A stretch of DNA of 64,000 nucleotides from RPQJ01 sp963700045 (lineage in GTDB: Bacteria > Pseudomonadota > Gammaproteobacteria > Steroidobacterales > Steroidobacteraceae). Positions 50,911 through 59,947 of the stretch are shown here, piece after piece; the stretch's first letter is position 1, and each line of letters begins with the position of its first letter. The DNA lies in the NCBI GenBank assembly GCA_963700045.1, contig CAVOWK010000007.1, forward strand, positions 62,001 through 126,000, given 5' to 3'. Made by a program: the position numbers and the translations under genes. Below the pieces are notes generated by a model. The model searched no databases. It was not told the DNA's origin and saw nothing but the letters and a program-made list of their open reading frames with translations.

Positions 50911-52212
50911 ATGACCCGCACTCCCATCGCAGCGGCCTGCGCCTCCCTGTCGCTCCCGACCTTCCTGTCCTTCCTGCCCTTCCTGCCCTTCCTGTCCTTC
51001 CTGTCCTTCCTGACCTTCCTGACAGGCTGCAGCCGTGAGCCGGTGCCGCCCCAGCCCTGGCTGGGCACGGCGACGCTCGTCGCGACGCCAGCCGCGACCG
51101 GCGCGCGCTTCCCGCACCTGGCCACCGACGGCCAGTCGGTCGTGATGAGCTGGCTCGAGCCCGGCCCGGGTGACGAGTTCCGACTGCGTTTCGCCGAGTG
51201 GCAACGCGAGCAGCGCTGGGGCACGCCGATCGAAGTCGCGTCGGGCAACGACTGGTTCATCAACTGGGCGGACTTTCCATCGGTCATTCCAGCGAATGAC
51301 GGGCCCTGGACCGCACACTGGCTGCAGCAGAAGCCAGGCGGCGTGTATGCATACGACGTGATGACTCGCCTCAGCAGCGACGGTGGCCGCACGTGGAGCG
51401 AGCCGCGTTCACCGCACGACGATGGCACTGCCACGGAGCACGGCTTCGTCTCGATCGCGAACATCGGCGGCCGCTCCTACGGCGTCTGGCTCGACGGGCG
51501 CAAGACCGGCGGCGAAGGTCACGATCATGCTGCGGGAGATCACGCCGCGACTGCCGGCGCGATGACTTTGCGCGGCGCCGCCCTGACGCCCGCGGGTGCG
51601 ATCAACGGCAGCGAAATCGACGCACGTGTCTGTGACTGCTGCCAGACAGATATGGCAGTAAGCCAGGCCGCGCTGCTCGTGGTGTACCGCAATCGCAGCG
51701 AGGACGAGACACGCGACATCCAGGCCGCGCGGCTCGAGAACGGCGTCTGGACGACGCCGGTTACCGTGCATGCCGACAAGTGGCGCATCGACGCGTGCCC
51801 GGTCAACGGACCCGCCGTGGCGGCGCGCGGTGCAGCAGTGGCCGTCGCCTGGTTTACCGCCCCGGACCAGCCACGCGTGCGCCTGGCTTTCTCTGCGGAC
51901 GGCGGGCGGACCTTTGGCCCGCCGCTCGAAGTGGCCAGCGGCAAAGTCGTCGGGCGCGTCGACGTCGTCCTGCTGCAGGACGGGCGCGCCGTGGTCAGCT
52001 GGCTTGCCGAAACCGCGAACGGTGCCGTGATCCGCGCGCAACCGTTCAACAGCGCGGGCGCAGCGGATGTCGCCCGGGACATTGCGACAGCCAACATCGG
52101 CCGTTCCTCGGGTTTTCCGCAGATGGTCGAGGTGGCTGGCGGCCTGCTGTTCGCGTGGACCGAAAATGGGTCCGTTCCGGCAGTCCGCACGGCCTTCGCG
52201 CCGCTGCGCTGA
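50911..52212 (+). CDS. Sialidase/BNR-propeller-like lipoprotein
   Basis: This 433-residue lipoprotein is anchored at Cys40 (FLTGC). The signal peptide core is built of FLS/FLP/FLT triplets encoded by a 9-bp tandem repeat. The mature part contains BNR/Asp-box-like repeats (RLSSDGGRTWSEPR ~148-161, LAFSADGGRTFGPP ~325) and therefore a likely six-blade propeller. No catalytic set for a sialidase is demonstrable. A CDCCQTD cysteine cluster (~240) might bind copper, in keeping with the neighbours. The ATG at 50911 is chosen because the signal peptide begins there; the frame is open upstream to 50500. Confidence 0.8.
   Translation: MTRTPIAAACASLSLPTFLSFLPFLPFLSFLSFLTFLTGCSREPVPPQPWLGTATLVATPAATGARFPHLATDGQSVVMSWLEPGPGDEFRLRFAEWQREQRWGTPIEVASGNDWFINWADFPSVIPANDGPWTAHWLQQKPGGVYAYDVMTRLSSDGGRTWSEPRSPHDDGTATEHGFVSIANIGGRSYGVWLDGRKTGGEGHDHAAGDHAATAGAMTLRGAALTPAGAINGSEIDARVCDCCQTDMAVSQAALLVVYRNRSEDETRDIQAARLENGVWTTPVTVHADKWRIDACPVNGPAVAARGAAVAVAWFTAPDQPRVRLAFSADGGRTFGPPLEVASGKVVGRVDVVLLQDGRAVVSWLAETANGAVIRAQPFNSAGAADVARDIATANIGRSSGFPQMVEVAGGLLFAWTENGSVPAVRTAFAPLR
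50961..51023 (+). repeat. Seven tandem copies of a 9-bp unit inside a signal peptide
   Basis: Seven consecutive CTTCCTGNC units (third-last base T, C, C, T, T, A, A) encode Phe-Leu-[Ser/Pro/Thr] triplets in the hydrophobic core of the BNR-like lipoprotein leader. Copy changes keep frame and would change only the length of the hydrophobic core, altering export efficiency. Confidence 0.9.
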
Positions 52213-52299
52213 CCCGCACGCCCGGTCCCGGCGAGGGGGCCGCTGTGCTAGCATTTCAGCCCCGTTTTCCCACAAAACCAGACCCATCGGAGCCAGGTG
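52213..52299 (+). promoter_or_regulatory. icd upstream region
   Basis: This 87-bp gap holds a possible extended -10, TGTGCTAGCAT (TAGCAT at 52249-52254), about 45 bp before the icd ATG, without a good -35. A GGAGCCAGG ribosome site lies just before the start. Confidence 0.35.
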
Positions 52300-53602
52300 A
52301 TGTCCACCGCGGTCAAGCTCGACGTGCCCACGCAGGGCCAGAAGATCACGATTACGAACGGCAAATTCGATCGTTCCGGACCAGCCCATCATTCCGTTCA
52401 TCGAAGGCGACGGCACCGGCCCCGACATCTGGCGCGCCTCCGTGCGCGTGCTCGACGCCGCGGTCGCCAAGGCCTACGGCGGCAAGCGCAAGATCCACTG
52501 GATGGAGGTCTACGCCGGCCAGAAGGCGAACGACCTTTTCAACACCTGGCTGCCGGACGAAACGGTCGAGGCCTGCCGCGAATACCTGGTTTCCATCAAG
52601 GGACCGCTCACCACGCCGATCGGCGGCGGCATCCGCTCGCTGAATGTCGCGCTGCGCCAGATGCTCGACCTCTACGTCTGCCTGCGCCCCGTGCGCTGGT
52701 TCGAGGGCGTGCCTTCGCCGGTCAAGAACCCGGGCAAGGTCGACATGGTGATCTTTCGTGAAAACACCGAGGACATCTACGCCGGCATCGAATTCGAGGC
52801 GGGCAGCCCAGAGAACGAGAAATTCAAGAAACTGTTCAAGGAAGCCTTCCCGAAGCTCTACGGCAAGATCCGCTTCCCGGACACCTCGGGTATCGGCATC
52901 AAGGCCATTTCGCAGGAAGGCACCGAGCGGTTGTTCCGCTCCGCCATCGAGTACGCAATCGTCAACAAGCGCAAGAGCGTGACGATCGTGCACAAGGGCA
53001 ACATCATGAAGTTCACGGAAGGCGCGTTCCGTAACTGGTGCTACGCGCTCGCCGAGCGCGAGTTTGCGGACCAGACTTATACCTGGGACCAGTGGGAGCG
53101 CACCAAGGCCGCCAAGGGCGAGAAGGCCGCGAACGCCGAGCAGGATACGGCGAAGGCCGCCGGCAAGGTCATCATCAAGGACGCCATCGCCGACATCACG
53201 CTGCAGCAGGTGCTGACGCGCCCGGAGGAATTCGACGTCATCGCGACGATGAACCTGAACGGCGACTACCTCTCGGACGCGCTCGCGGCGCAGGTAGGCG
53301 GCATCGGCATCGCGCCGGGCGGCAACGTCAACTACATGACGGGCCACGCGGTGTTCGAAGCCACGCACGGCACGGCGCCGAAATACGCCAACCTCGACAA
53401 GGTCAACCCGGGCTCGGTGATCCTCTCCGGCGAAATGATGCTGCGCTACCTTGGATGGTTCGAGGCAGCGGACGCCATCATCGCCGCGATGGACAAGAGC
53501 ATCGGCCAGAAGACGGTCACTTACGATTTCGCGCGGCTCATGGCAGGCGCCACCGAGGTCAAGTGCAGCGAATTCGGCGACGTGCTGATCCGCAACCTCT
53601 GA
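52300..53602 (+). CDS. icd: NADP-dependent isocitrate dehydrogenase (N-terminal frame break)
   Basis: This TCA enzyme oxidises isocitrate to 2-oxoglutarate. The start ATG at 52300 gives MSTAVKLDVPTQGQKI. Around 52366-52376 one extra base shifts the frame; skipping it yields the expected N-terminal FIEGDGTGPDIWRAS. After that the frame is intact: YAGQKAND, GPLTTPIGGGIRSLNV (phosphorylation-site region with the Ser that AceK modifies) and RENTEDIYAGIEFEAG. GNVNYMTGHAVFEATHGTAPKYA and MLRYLGW mark the C-terminal part. Without correction the ATG at 52442 would drop the first ~48 residues, which form part of the fold. The next gene, aceK, regulates this enzyme. Confidence 0.92.
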
Positions 53603-53645
53603 GCGGATCCGGGCCGGGCTGGGCGACGCAAGGAACGTTTCGACG

Positions 53646-55397
53646 ATGAACCTGTCCGTCGCACAGCCCTCCTCTCGCGACACGCTGGTCGCCGACTGCG
53701 CCCAGCTGCTGGTCGACGCGTTCGCGGACTACAACGAGGAGTTCCGCTCGATCACGCGGCGGGCGCCGCAGCGCTTCGAGGAGCGCGACTGGCGTGCCAG
53801 CCAGAAAGATGCCGTGGAGCGCATCGAGCTCTACGACAAGTACGTCACGGGCAGCGTCGAACTCATGCGCCAGCGCCTGGGCGAGGACGTGCACGAGCGC
53901 GCCATCTGGTCGAGCGTCAAGCGCAGGTTCGACGAGATCATCGATCCGCTGCCGGACAACGAATTCGCCAAGACGTTTTTCAGCTCGGTCACGCGCAAGA
54001 CCTTCGGCACGGTCGGCGTCGATCCGGCGGTCGAGTTCATCGCGCTGGACCTCGACCCGCTCGGCAACGTGCACACGCACGTCGAGACCAAGATCTACGC
54101 CAACCGCGGCGACTTCGAACTGCTCGCCGAGGAGCTGCTGGCCGATTTCAGCTTCCGTACCCCGTATCGCGACTTCGAGCACAGCGTCAAGATGATCGCC
54201 GACGAGGTGAAGGCCCTCGTCAACTCCGGCAAGGAGCGCCGCGCGATCGAATCGGTCGAGGTCATCAAGAAAGTCTTCTACCAGATGACGCGCGCCTACC
54301 TCGTCGGCCGCATCAATGGTCGCGGCTGGACGATGCCGTTCGTGGTCTCGCTGCGCAACGGCGACAGTGGCGTGGTGGTCGACGCGATCATGCTCGAGGA
54401 AGGCACGGTCAGCGTGCTGTTCAGCTTCACGCGCTCGTATTTCCACGTCGACCTCGCGCACGTCGGCGAAGTCGTCAAGTTCCTGAAGACGATTCTCCCG
54501 CTCAAGCGCGTCAGCGAACTGTTCACCGTGCTCGGCCGCGCCAAGCAGGGCAAGACCGAGCGCTACCGCGAGCTGTTCGGCCACCTGCAGCAGTCGGACG
54601 ACCAGTTCATCGTCGCGCCGGGCGAGCGCGGGCTGGTGATGATCTGCTTCACGCTGCAGTCGTTCGACGTCGTCTTCAAGCTGATCCGCGACAAGTTTCC
54701 GTACCAGAAGAACATCCTGCGCGAGGACGTGCTGACCAAGTACGAGCTCGTCTTCAAGCACGATCGTGCCGGCCGCCTGGTGGATGCGCAGGAGTTCAAG
54801 CGCATCAAGTTCCCGCGCTCGCGCTTTTCGGCGGGCCTGCTCGAGGAACTGCAGAAGGAGGCCGCGCGCACGGTGCACTTCGAGGGTGACGACGTCATCA
54901 TCGATCACCTGTACATCGAGCGGCGCATGACGCCGCTCAACCTGTACCTGCGTTCGGCGTCGCGCGAGGACGCCGCGAAGGCAGTGATCGAATACGGCCA
55001 GGCCATCCGCGATCTCGCCGTCACCAACATCTTCCCGGGCGACCTGCTGCTGAAGAACTTCGGCGTAACGCGCCACGGCCGCGTGATCTTCTACGACTAC
55101 GACGAGCTGTGCCTGGTCACGGATTGCCGTTTCCGCGAGATACCGCAGTCGCAGCACGAAGAGGACGACATGCGCGAGGACGCCTGGTTTTACGTCGGCG
55201 AGAGCGACGTGTTCCCCGAGACGTTCATCAACTTCCTCGGCTTCGATCCGCAACTGAAGCAGGTGTTCCTCGACGCGCATGCCGAGGTGCTCACCGCCGA
55301 ATGGTGGCGCGGCATCCAGGAACGCCTGCGCGAAGGCGAGCTGCTCGAGGTCCTGCCGTACCACCGGCACCGCGTCCGGGTCTTCAGCAGCCTGTAG
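53646..55397 (+). CDS. aceK: Isocitrate dehydrogenase kinase/phosphatase
   Basis: AceK phosphorylates and dephosphorylates Icd to divert carbon into the glyoxylate shunt. The 583-residue length matches the family. The N-terminal regulatory domain contains ITRRAPQRFEERDWRASQKDA (~40). The kinase domain has the ATP-binding and catalytic loop elements in GDLLLKNFGVTRHGRVIFYDYDEL (~462-485), where the Asp and Asn are catalytic and metal-binding. The start is 43 bp after icd. Its presence implies that acetate/fatty-acid growth through the glyoxylate shunt occurs, though aceA and aceB are not in the window. Confidence 0.95.
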   Translation: MNLSVAQPSSRDTLVADCAQLLVDAFADYNEEFRSITRRAPQRFEERDWRASQKDAVERIELYDKYVTGSVELMRQRLGEDVHERAIWSSVKRRFDEIIDPLPDNEFAKTFFSSVTRKTFGTVGVDPAVEFIALDLDPLGNVHTHVETKIYANRGDFELLAEELLADFSFRTPYRDFEHSVKMIADEVKALVNSGKERRAIESVEVIKKVFYQMTRAYLVGRINGRGWTMPFVVSLRNGDSGVVVDAIMLEEGTVSVLFSFTRSYFHVDLAHVGEVVKFLKTILPLKRVSELFTVLGRAKQGKTERYRELFGHLQQSDDQFIVAPGERGLVMICFTLQSFDVVFKLIRDKFPYQKNILREDVLTKYELVFKHDRAGRLVDAQEFKRIKFPRSRFSAGLLEELQKEAARTVHFEGDDVIIDHLYIERRMTPLNLYLRSASREDAAKAVIEYGQAIRDLAVTNIFPGDLLLKNFGVTRHGRVIFYDYDELCLVTDCRFREIPQSQHEEDDMREDAWFYVGESDVFPETFINFLGFDPQLKQVFLDAHAEVLTAEWWRGIQERLREGELLEVLPYHRHRVRVFSSL

Positions 55398-55430
55398 CGC
55401 CGGCCTGCGCACGTACTGGACACACCAACA

Positions 55431-56922
55431 ATGAGCACCGCTCAAACCCGCGTGCCGCTGTGGCTCGTCGCCCTGCTTTGCCTCATGGCCTTCGCCTTCC
55501 AGGGCACGCGCGGGCTGTGGGAACCCGACGAAGGCCGCTACAGTTCCGGCGGCATCCAGATGGAACAGAGCGGCGACTGGCTCATCCCGACGGTGGATGG
55601 CGAGACGCCTCATCTCACCAAGCCGCCGGTGACCTACTGGGCACTTGCCGCGAGTTTCGCGTTGCTGGGGCACGACGAATGGGCGGCGCGACTGCCAAGT
55701 GCGCTCGCGTACGTGGGTACCGGCCTGTTGCTGTTCGGGCTTGGCCGCAGGCTGTGCGCGGGAAAGCCCTGGCTGCCCAGCGTCGTGTGGGGCCTGTCAT
55801 TCGCGCCGGCGATCGCAGCCAACGTCGTTTCCACCGATCCCCTGCTCGTGCTGTTCGAGACAGCCGCGATGTACGCGTTCGTCGAGGCTTGGTCACGGCA
55901 GGGTGCAGACGCGCGGCGCTGGTTCGTCTGGATGTGGCTCGCCTGGGGCCTGGCCTTCATGACGAAGGGTCCGCCCGGGCTGCTGCCGCTGCTCGCCATG
56001 ACGCTGCTGCTGGCGCTGCACGACCGCGCGCGGTTGCGCATGATGTATCTGCCCACAGGGATCGTGGTTTTTCTCGTCGTTGCCTTCACCTGGTTCGGCG
56101 TCGTGGTGGCACGGCAACCCGACCGGCTGGGTTACTTTCTCGGGTACGAGGTGTACGACCGCGTCTTCACCGCGGCCCACGACCGCAATTCGCAGTGGTA
56201 CGGCGCGTTCAAGGTCTACCTGCCGGTCCTGCTGGCAGGCACGCTGCCGTGGCTGGTGTTCTCGCTGACACGCCGCCGGCGGACCGGTGAACGCCTGCCG
56301 CACGCTCCGCAGCCGGCTGCGCGAGCGTGACCGGCACTGGTTGCTGCTGTGCTACTGGCTGCTGGTGCCGTTGGCCACCTTCTTCCTGGCTCGTTCGCGC
56401 CTGCAGCTCTACGTGCTGCCCCTGTTCGTGCCGATGGCCCTGATGATGGCGCGCCCGCTCGCGCGCTGGCGCTGGCTCGAGGGCCGCCGCGCCATCGTGG
56501 TCATCGGCCTCACCGCCCTGGCGCTGCTCGGACTCAAGGCCACGCTGGCTTACTGGCCATCCAACCGCGACTCACGCGCCATGGCCGCGCAGCTGCGTCA
56601 GCAGCTGGCGACGCATCCGGCCGACGAGATCATCTTCGTCGGCATGCGCCCCTTCTACGGGCTCAACGTCTACCTGCCGCAGCGCGTCGACGGCCTCGAG
56701 ATCGACGAACGACGGTTCGACTATTCGACGCACGTGACCCGCGAGGAGTTGTGCGGCGAAATTGCCCGGCGCGAGCGTACGGTGTACCTGCTCAAGCAAC
56801 GGCTTGTGCCCGATTTCGAGCGTGCCCTGGTCGACTGCGGCCTGCAGCCGGCGCGGCTGGGGTCGGTGCACGCCGACGACAACGACCTGACTCTCATGGC
56901 ACCGGGCACTGCCACGCGCTGA
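55431..56922 (+). CDS. GT39/ArnT-like membrane glycosyltransferase (frame break)
   Basis: Members of this polyprenyl-phosphate-dependent family transfer a sugar in the periplasm to lipid A or protein. The N-terminus shows LCLMAFAFQGTRGLWEPDEGRY, with the catalytic EPDEGRY in the first periplasmic loop, and PHLTKPPVTYWALA. At least seven helices follow. The frame ends at 56330, but a +1-shifted frame from about 56300 continues with HWLLLCYWLLVPLATFFLARSRLQLYVLPL (a typical helix pair) and runs to 56922. Correcting one extra base near 56285-56330 gives about 497 residues, near the family's usual length. The acceptor and sugar are unknown. Confidence 0.82.
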
Positions 56923-57016
56923 ACCGTTTCGGGCTACGATTGCCGGCACGGTCGGACTGCCGGCCGCCCGCCCGCTGGACCGGCCAGCGTGTTCGTTGGC
57001 CAGGGGAGGAAAACGA

Positions 57017-58000
57017 ATGAAGCCGAGGTACGGCCTGGCGAGCTTGCTCGCCGCGATGCAGCTGCTTGCGCTTGGGCCCACGGCGGCCGCGCAGGATTCC
57101 AACATCACGCAACCGATCGCGGACCTGGAGCGGCTGCTGGCCGCCGAACCGCTGGTGATCACGCAGGCCGAAATCAGTCGGCCCAAGGCCAAGGGCGACA
57201 TCACGCTCAGGGCCGACGTCTCGTTCGGCGGCGCACCACCGCTGCGCGTGAAGCTGCGCAAGGCGGAACCCGGCGCCGAAGCGTTCAACAACGTGCCCCG
57301 TTACGACCTCGCCGCATACGAACTGCAGAAGCTCTTCATCGATCCAGCCGAATACGTGGTGCCGCCAACTGCGCTGCGCTTCATTCCGCGCGCGGATTTC
57401 GCGAAGTACCAGCCCGACGTGGCGCGGACCTTCTCGTCCGCCGACCAGGTACTGGCCGTGCTGCAGTACTGGCTGAGCGACATCGCGGTGATCGCCGACG
57501 TCTACAACCCCACCCGCTTCGGCGCCGACCCTCTGTACGCGCGCCACATCGGGCAATTGAACGTGCTCACCTACCTGATCGCACATCGCGATTCGAACGC
57601 GGGCAATTTCCTCATCGGCAAGACCCCGACGGGAGCGCGCGTCTTCTCCATCGACCACGGCGTCGCGTTCGCCTCCGAGGACAGCGATCGCGGCGAAGCC
57701 TGGAAAGTCATTCGCGTCGACCGCCTCCCGGCCGACACGGTCGCACGACTTCGCACCATCACCGTGCCGGTGCTCGAGCAGCGCCTCGGCGTGCTGGCGC
57801 AATGGAAGCTCGAGGGCGACCGGTACGTCCCGGTCGCGCTGGGACCCAACCTCGGGGTCAACCGTGGCGTCCGGCGCGAGGGCAAGGACCTGCAGATGGG
57901 CCTGACCCGAAGCGAAATCCTGGCCGTGAACCGACTGCTCACCCGCCTGCTCGAGCGCATCGATGCGGGCGAGATCGCCGTCGTGGCCGCCCCGAACTGA
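57017..58000 (+). CDS. Exported protein-kinase-like protein (PI3K/Fam20-like motifs)
   Basis: This 327-residue protein has a signal peptide (GLASLLAAMQLLALGPTAAA). The candidate N-lobe lysine is in LRVKLRKAE (~76), the alphaC Glu in YDLAAYELQKLF (~95-106). A catalytic loop reads LIAHRDSNAGNFLIG (~189-203) and a metal-binding loop FSIDHGVAFAS (~212-222). The order K, E, HRDxNxxN, DHG is that of active kinases and recalls PI3/4-kinase-like or Fam20-type secreted kinases more than eukaryotic Ser/Thr kinases. The start at 57017 follows GGAGG. The next gene encodes a phosphatase with a related-looking domain. An active periplasmic kinase would need ATP there, so it may use another donor or be an adaptor. 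Confidence 0.72.
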   Translation: MKPRYGLASLLAAMQLLALGPTAAAQDSNITQPIADLERLLAAEPLVITQAEISRPKAKGDITLRADVSFGGAPPLRVKLRKAEPGAEAFNNVPRYDLAAYELQKLFIDPAEYVVPPTALRFIPRADFAKYQPDVARTFSSADQVLAVLQYWLSDIAVIADVYNPTRFGADPLYARHIGQLNVLTYLIAHRDSNAGNFLIGKTPTGARVFSIDHGVAFASEDSDRGEAWKVIRVDRLPADTVARLRTITVPVLEQRLGVLAQWKLEGDRYVPVALGPNLGVNRGVRREGKDLQMGLTRSEILAVNRLLTRLLERIDAGEIAVVAAPN

Positions 58001-58011
58001 GGAAAGCAGGA

Positions 58012-59893
58012 ATGACAAGGCACCGTCTGCCCGGGTTCGCGCTCGCGTCGCTGCTCGGTCTCGCTGCGATCACTGGCCTCGTCCGGCCGGCACCGGCCGT
58101 TGCGCAGGCGGCGCAGGTGCAATGGAGCGGCGTGGAGCGGGTGGTCGCGTTCGCCGACGTGCACGGCGCCTACGCCGAACTGATCACGCTGCTGCGCGAA
58201 ACCGGCATCGTCGATGCGCAGGACCGCTGGGCAGCCGGACGGTCGCACGTCGTGAGCCTGGGCGACCTGCTCGATCGCGGCGCCGATTCGCGCAAAGTCA
58301 TGGACCTGCTGATGCGCTTGCAGGGCGAGGCCCAGGCGGCCGGCGGGCGGCTGCACGTCGTGCTCGGCAACCACGAGGCGATGAACGTGCTCGGCGACCT
58401 GCGCTACGTCGACCCCGGCGAATTCACCGCGTACACGGACGTCGAATCCGCGACCGAGCGCGCGGACCTGCGCAAGGCCTGGGAGGCGGCACAGGGCGCC
58501 GGGTCCGGGCCTGCATTCGACCAGAAGTTTCCGCCTGGCTATTTCGGTCACCGCGCCGCACTGTCGCCCAGGGGCACCTACGGCCAGTGGCTGCTGTCGC
58601 TGCCGGTTGCGATCGCGATCAACGACACGCTCTTCATGCACGCCGGGCCCTCCGAACGTCCTGCGCGGCATGAGCCTGCAGGAACTCAACCTGCGCTATC
58701 GCACGGCGCTGACCGAATACCTCGGCCTCGCCGACCGGCTCGAGCAGGCCAGGCTGCTGCAGCCCGGCGATGAATTCCACGCCCGCCCGCAGCTGGCGAG
58801 GGAGCGCCTCGCGGCGATGACGACGGCCGCGGCCGCGGGCGGCGGGACGACCGATGGTGCACTCGCCGACGCGGTGCAGCGGTTCCAGGCGGCCGACGAC
58901 GAGCCCCTGCTCTCCCCGGACGGCCCCAACTGGTATCGCGGCGCCGCACTGTGCAACGAGGCAGCGGAAACCGACGTGCTGCACCCCCTGCTGCAGCAGT
59001 TCGGGGTAGCGCGACTGGTCGTTGGACACACCCCCACGCGCGACTTGCGGGCGGTCACGCGCTTCGACGGGCGGGTCGTGAAACTCGACGCCGGCATGAA
59101 CCGCGCGGCCTACAAGGGTCGTGCGGTTGCGCTCTACCTGCCGCCTGCCGGGCCACTCAGCGTGCGTTACGCGGGCGAACCGGACGCCACGCCGTTGCAG
59201 CCGGAAGGCCTCTTCGTCGCGCCCAACGAAATCGACGATGCCAGCGTGCTGGCCGCGCTGAGCGACGGTGAGGTGACGGTTGCGGGTCCGCGCGGGCCGA
59301 ACGAGCTGAACGTCTCGGTGAGTCACGCGGGCAAGCGGATTCCCGCGGTGTTCCAGGTGCGCACGGCAGACGCCGCCCGCAAGGAAGTCGCGGCCTACCG
59401 GCTCGATCGCCAACTCGGCCTCGGCATCGTGCCGGTCACGGTCGAGCGTGAGGTGCAGGGACAGCGGGGCGTGCTGCAGGGGCGTCCGCTGAAGTGGGTG
59501 ACGCAGACCGAGGTGCAGCAACAGCAACTGCGCGGCGGCGGCTGGTGCAGCGCCGAGCCCCAGTTCCAGCTCGTCTATGCGTTCGACACGCTGATCGGCA
59601 ACGAGGGCCGCGCGCCTGATGCGCTGCTGTTCGATTCCAGCGCCTGGTTCGTCTACGTGACGGCGCACGATCGCGCCTTCGGCTCGACGAAGTCGCTGCC
59701 CGCCTACCTCAAGGCGCGCCCGCCCTCGCCGGGTGCCGAGCTTCGGCGCCGTGCCGCGGCGCTGAACGAGGCCAATCTCGCGACGTCGCTCGGCGAACTG
59801 GTCGATGCGAAGGGGCGCAAGGCGATACTGCAGCGCCGCGACGCGCTACTGGCGCTGCCTGCGGCGGCGAGTACCGCAGCGCAGAGTCCCTGA
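58012..59893 (+). CDS. Exported metallophosphatase fused to a kinase-like C-terminal domain (frame break)
   Basis: The N-terminal half (~40-340 of the corrected protein) is a calcineurin-type phosphatase. Its metal ligands are in ADVHGAYAEL (~47), LGDLLDRG (~82), LGNHEAM (~117) and, later, VVGHTPTRDL (~337). The frame breaks near 58650-58656 (HAGPSE to NVLRGMSL); skipping one base restores LQELNLRYRTALTEY. The C-terminal ~180 residues look kinase-like: KEVAAYRLDRQLGL as alphaC, AFDTLIGNEGRAPDALLF as a degenerate catalytic loop and VTAHDRAFG as the metal loop. The usual Lys is replaced near AVFQVR, so it may be a pseudokinase. It starts 11 bp after the kinase-like gene with a signal peptide. 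Confidence 0.75.
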
Positions 59894-59947
59894 AGCAAAC
59901 GCAGGCACCGTGCAGGCGCCCTGGCGCACCTCGCACGGGAGTCGGCG

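Noticed and set aside
31324..52376. A shared GATCG sequence at several frame breaks as a programmed +1 frameshift signal
   Set aside because: It is present at only some breaks (two in the PD40 gene, one in icd), is common in this GC-rich DNA, and no stop codon or rare-codon pause accompanies it.
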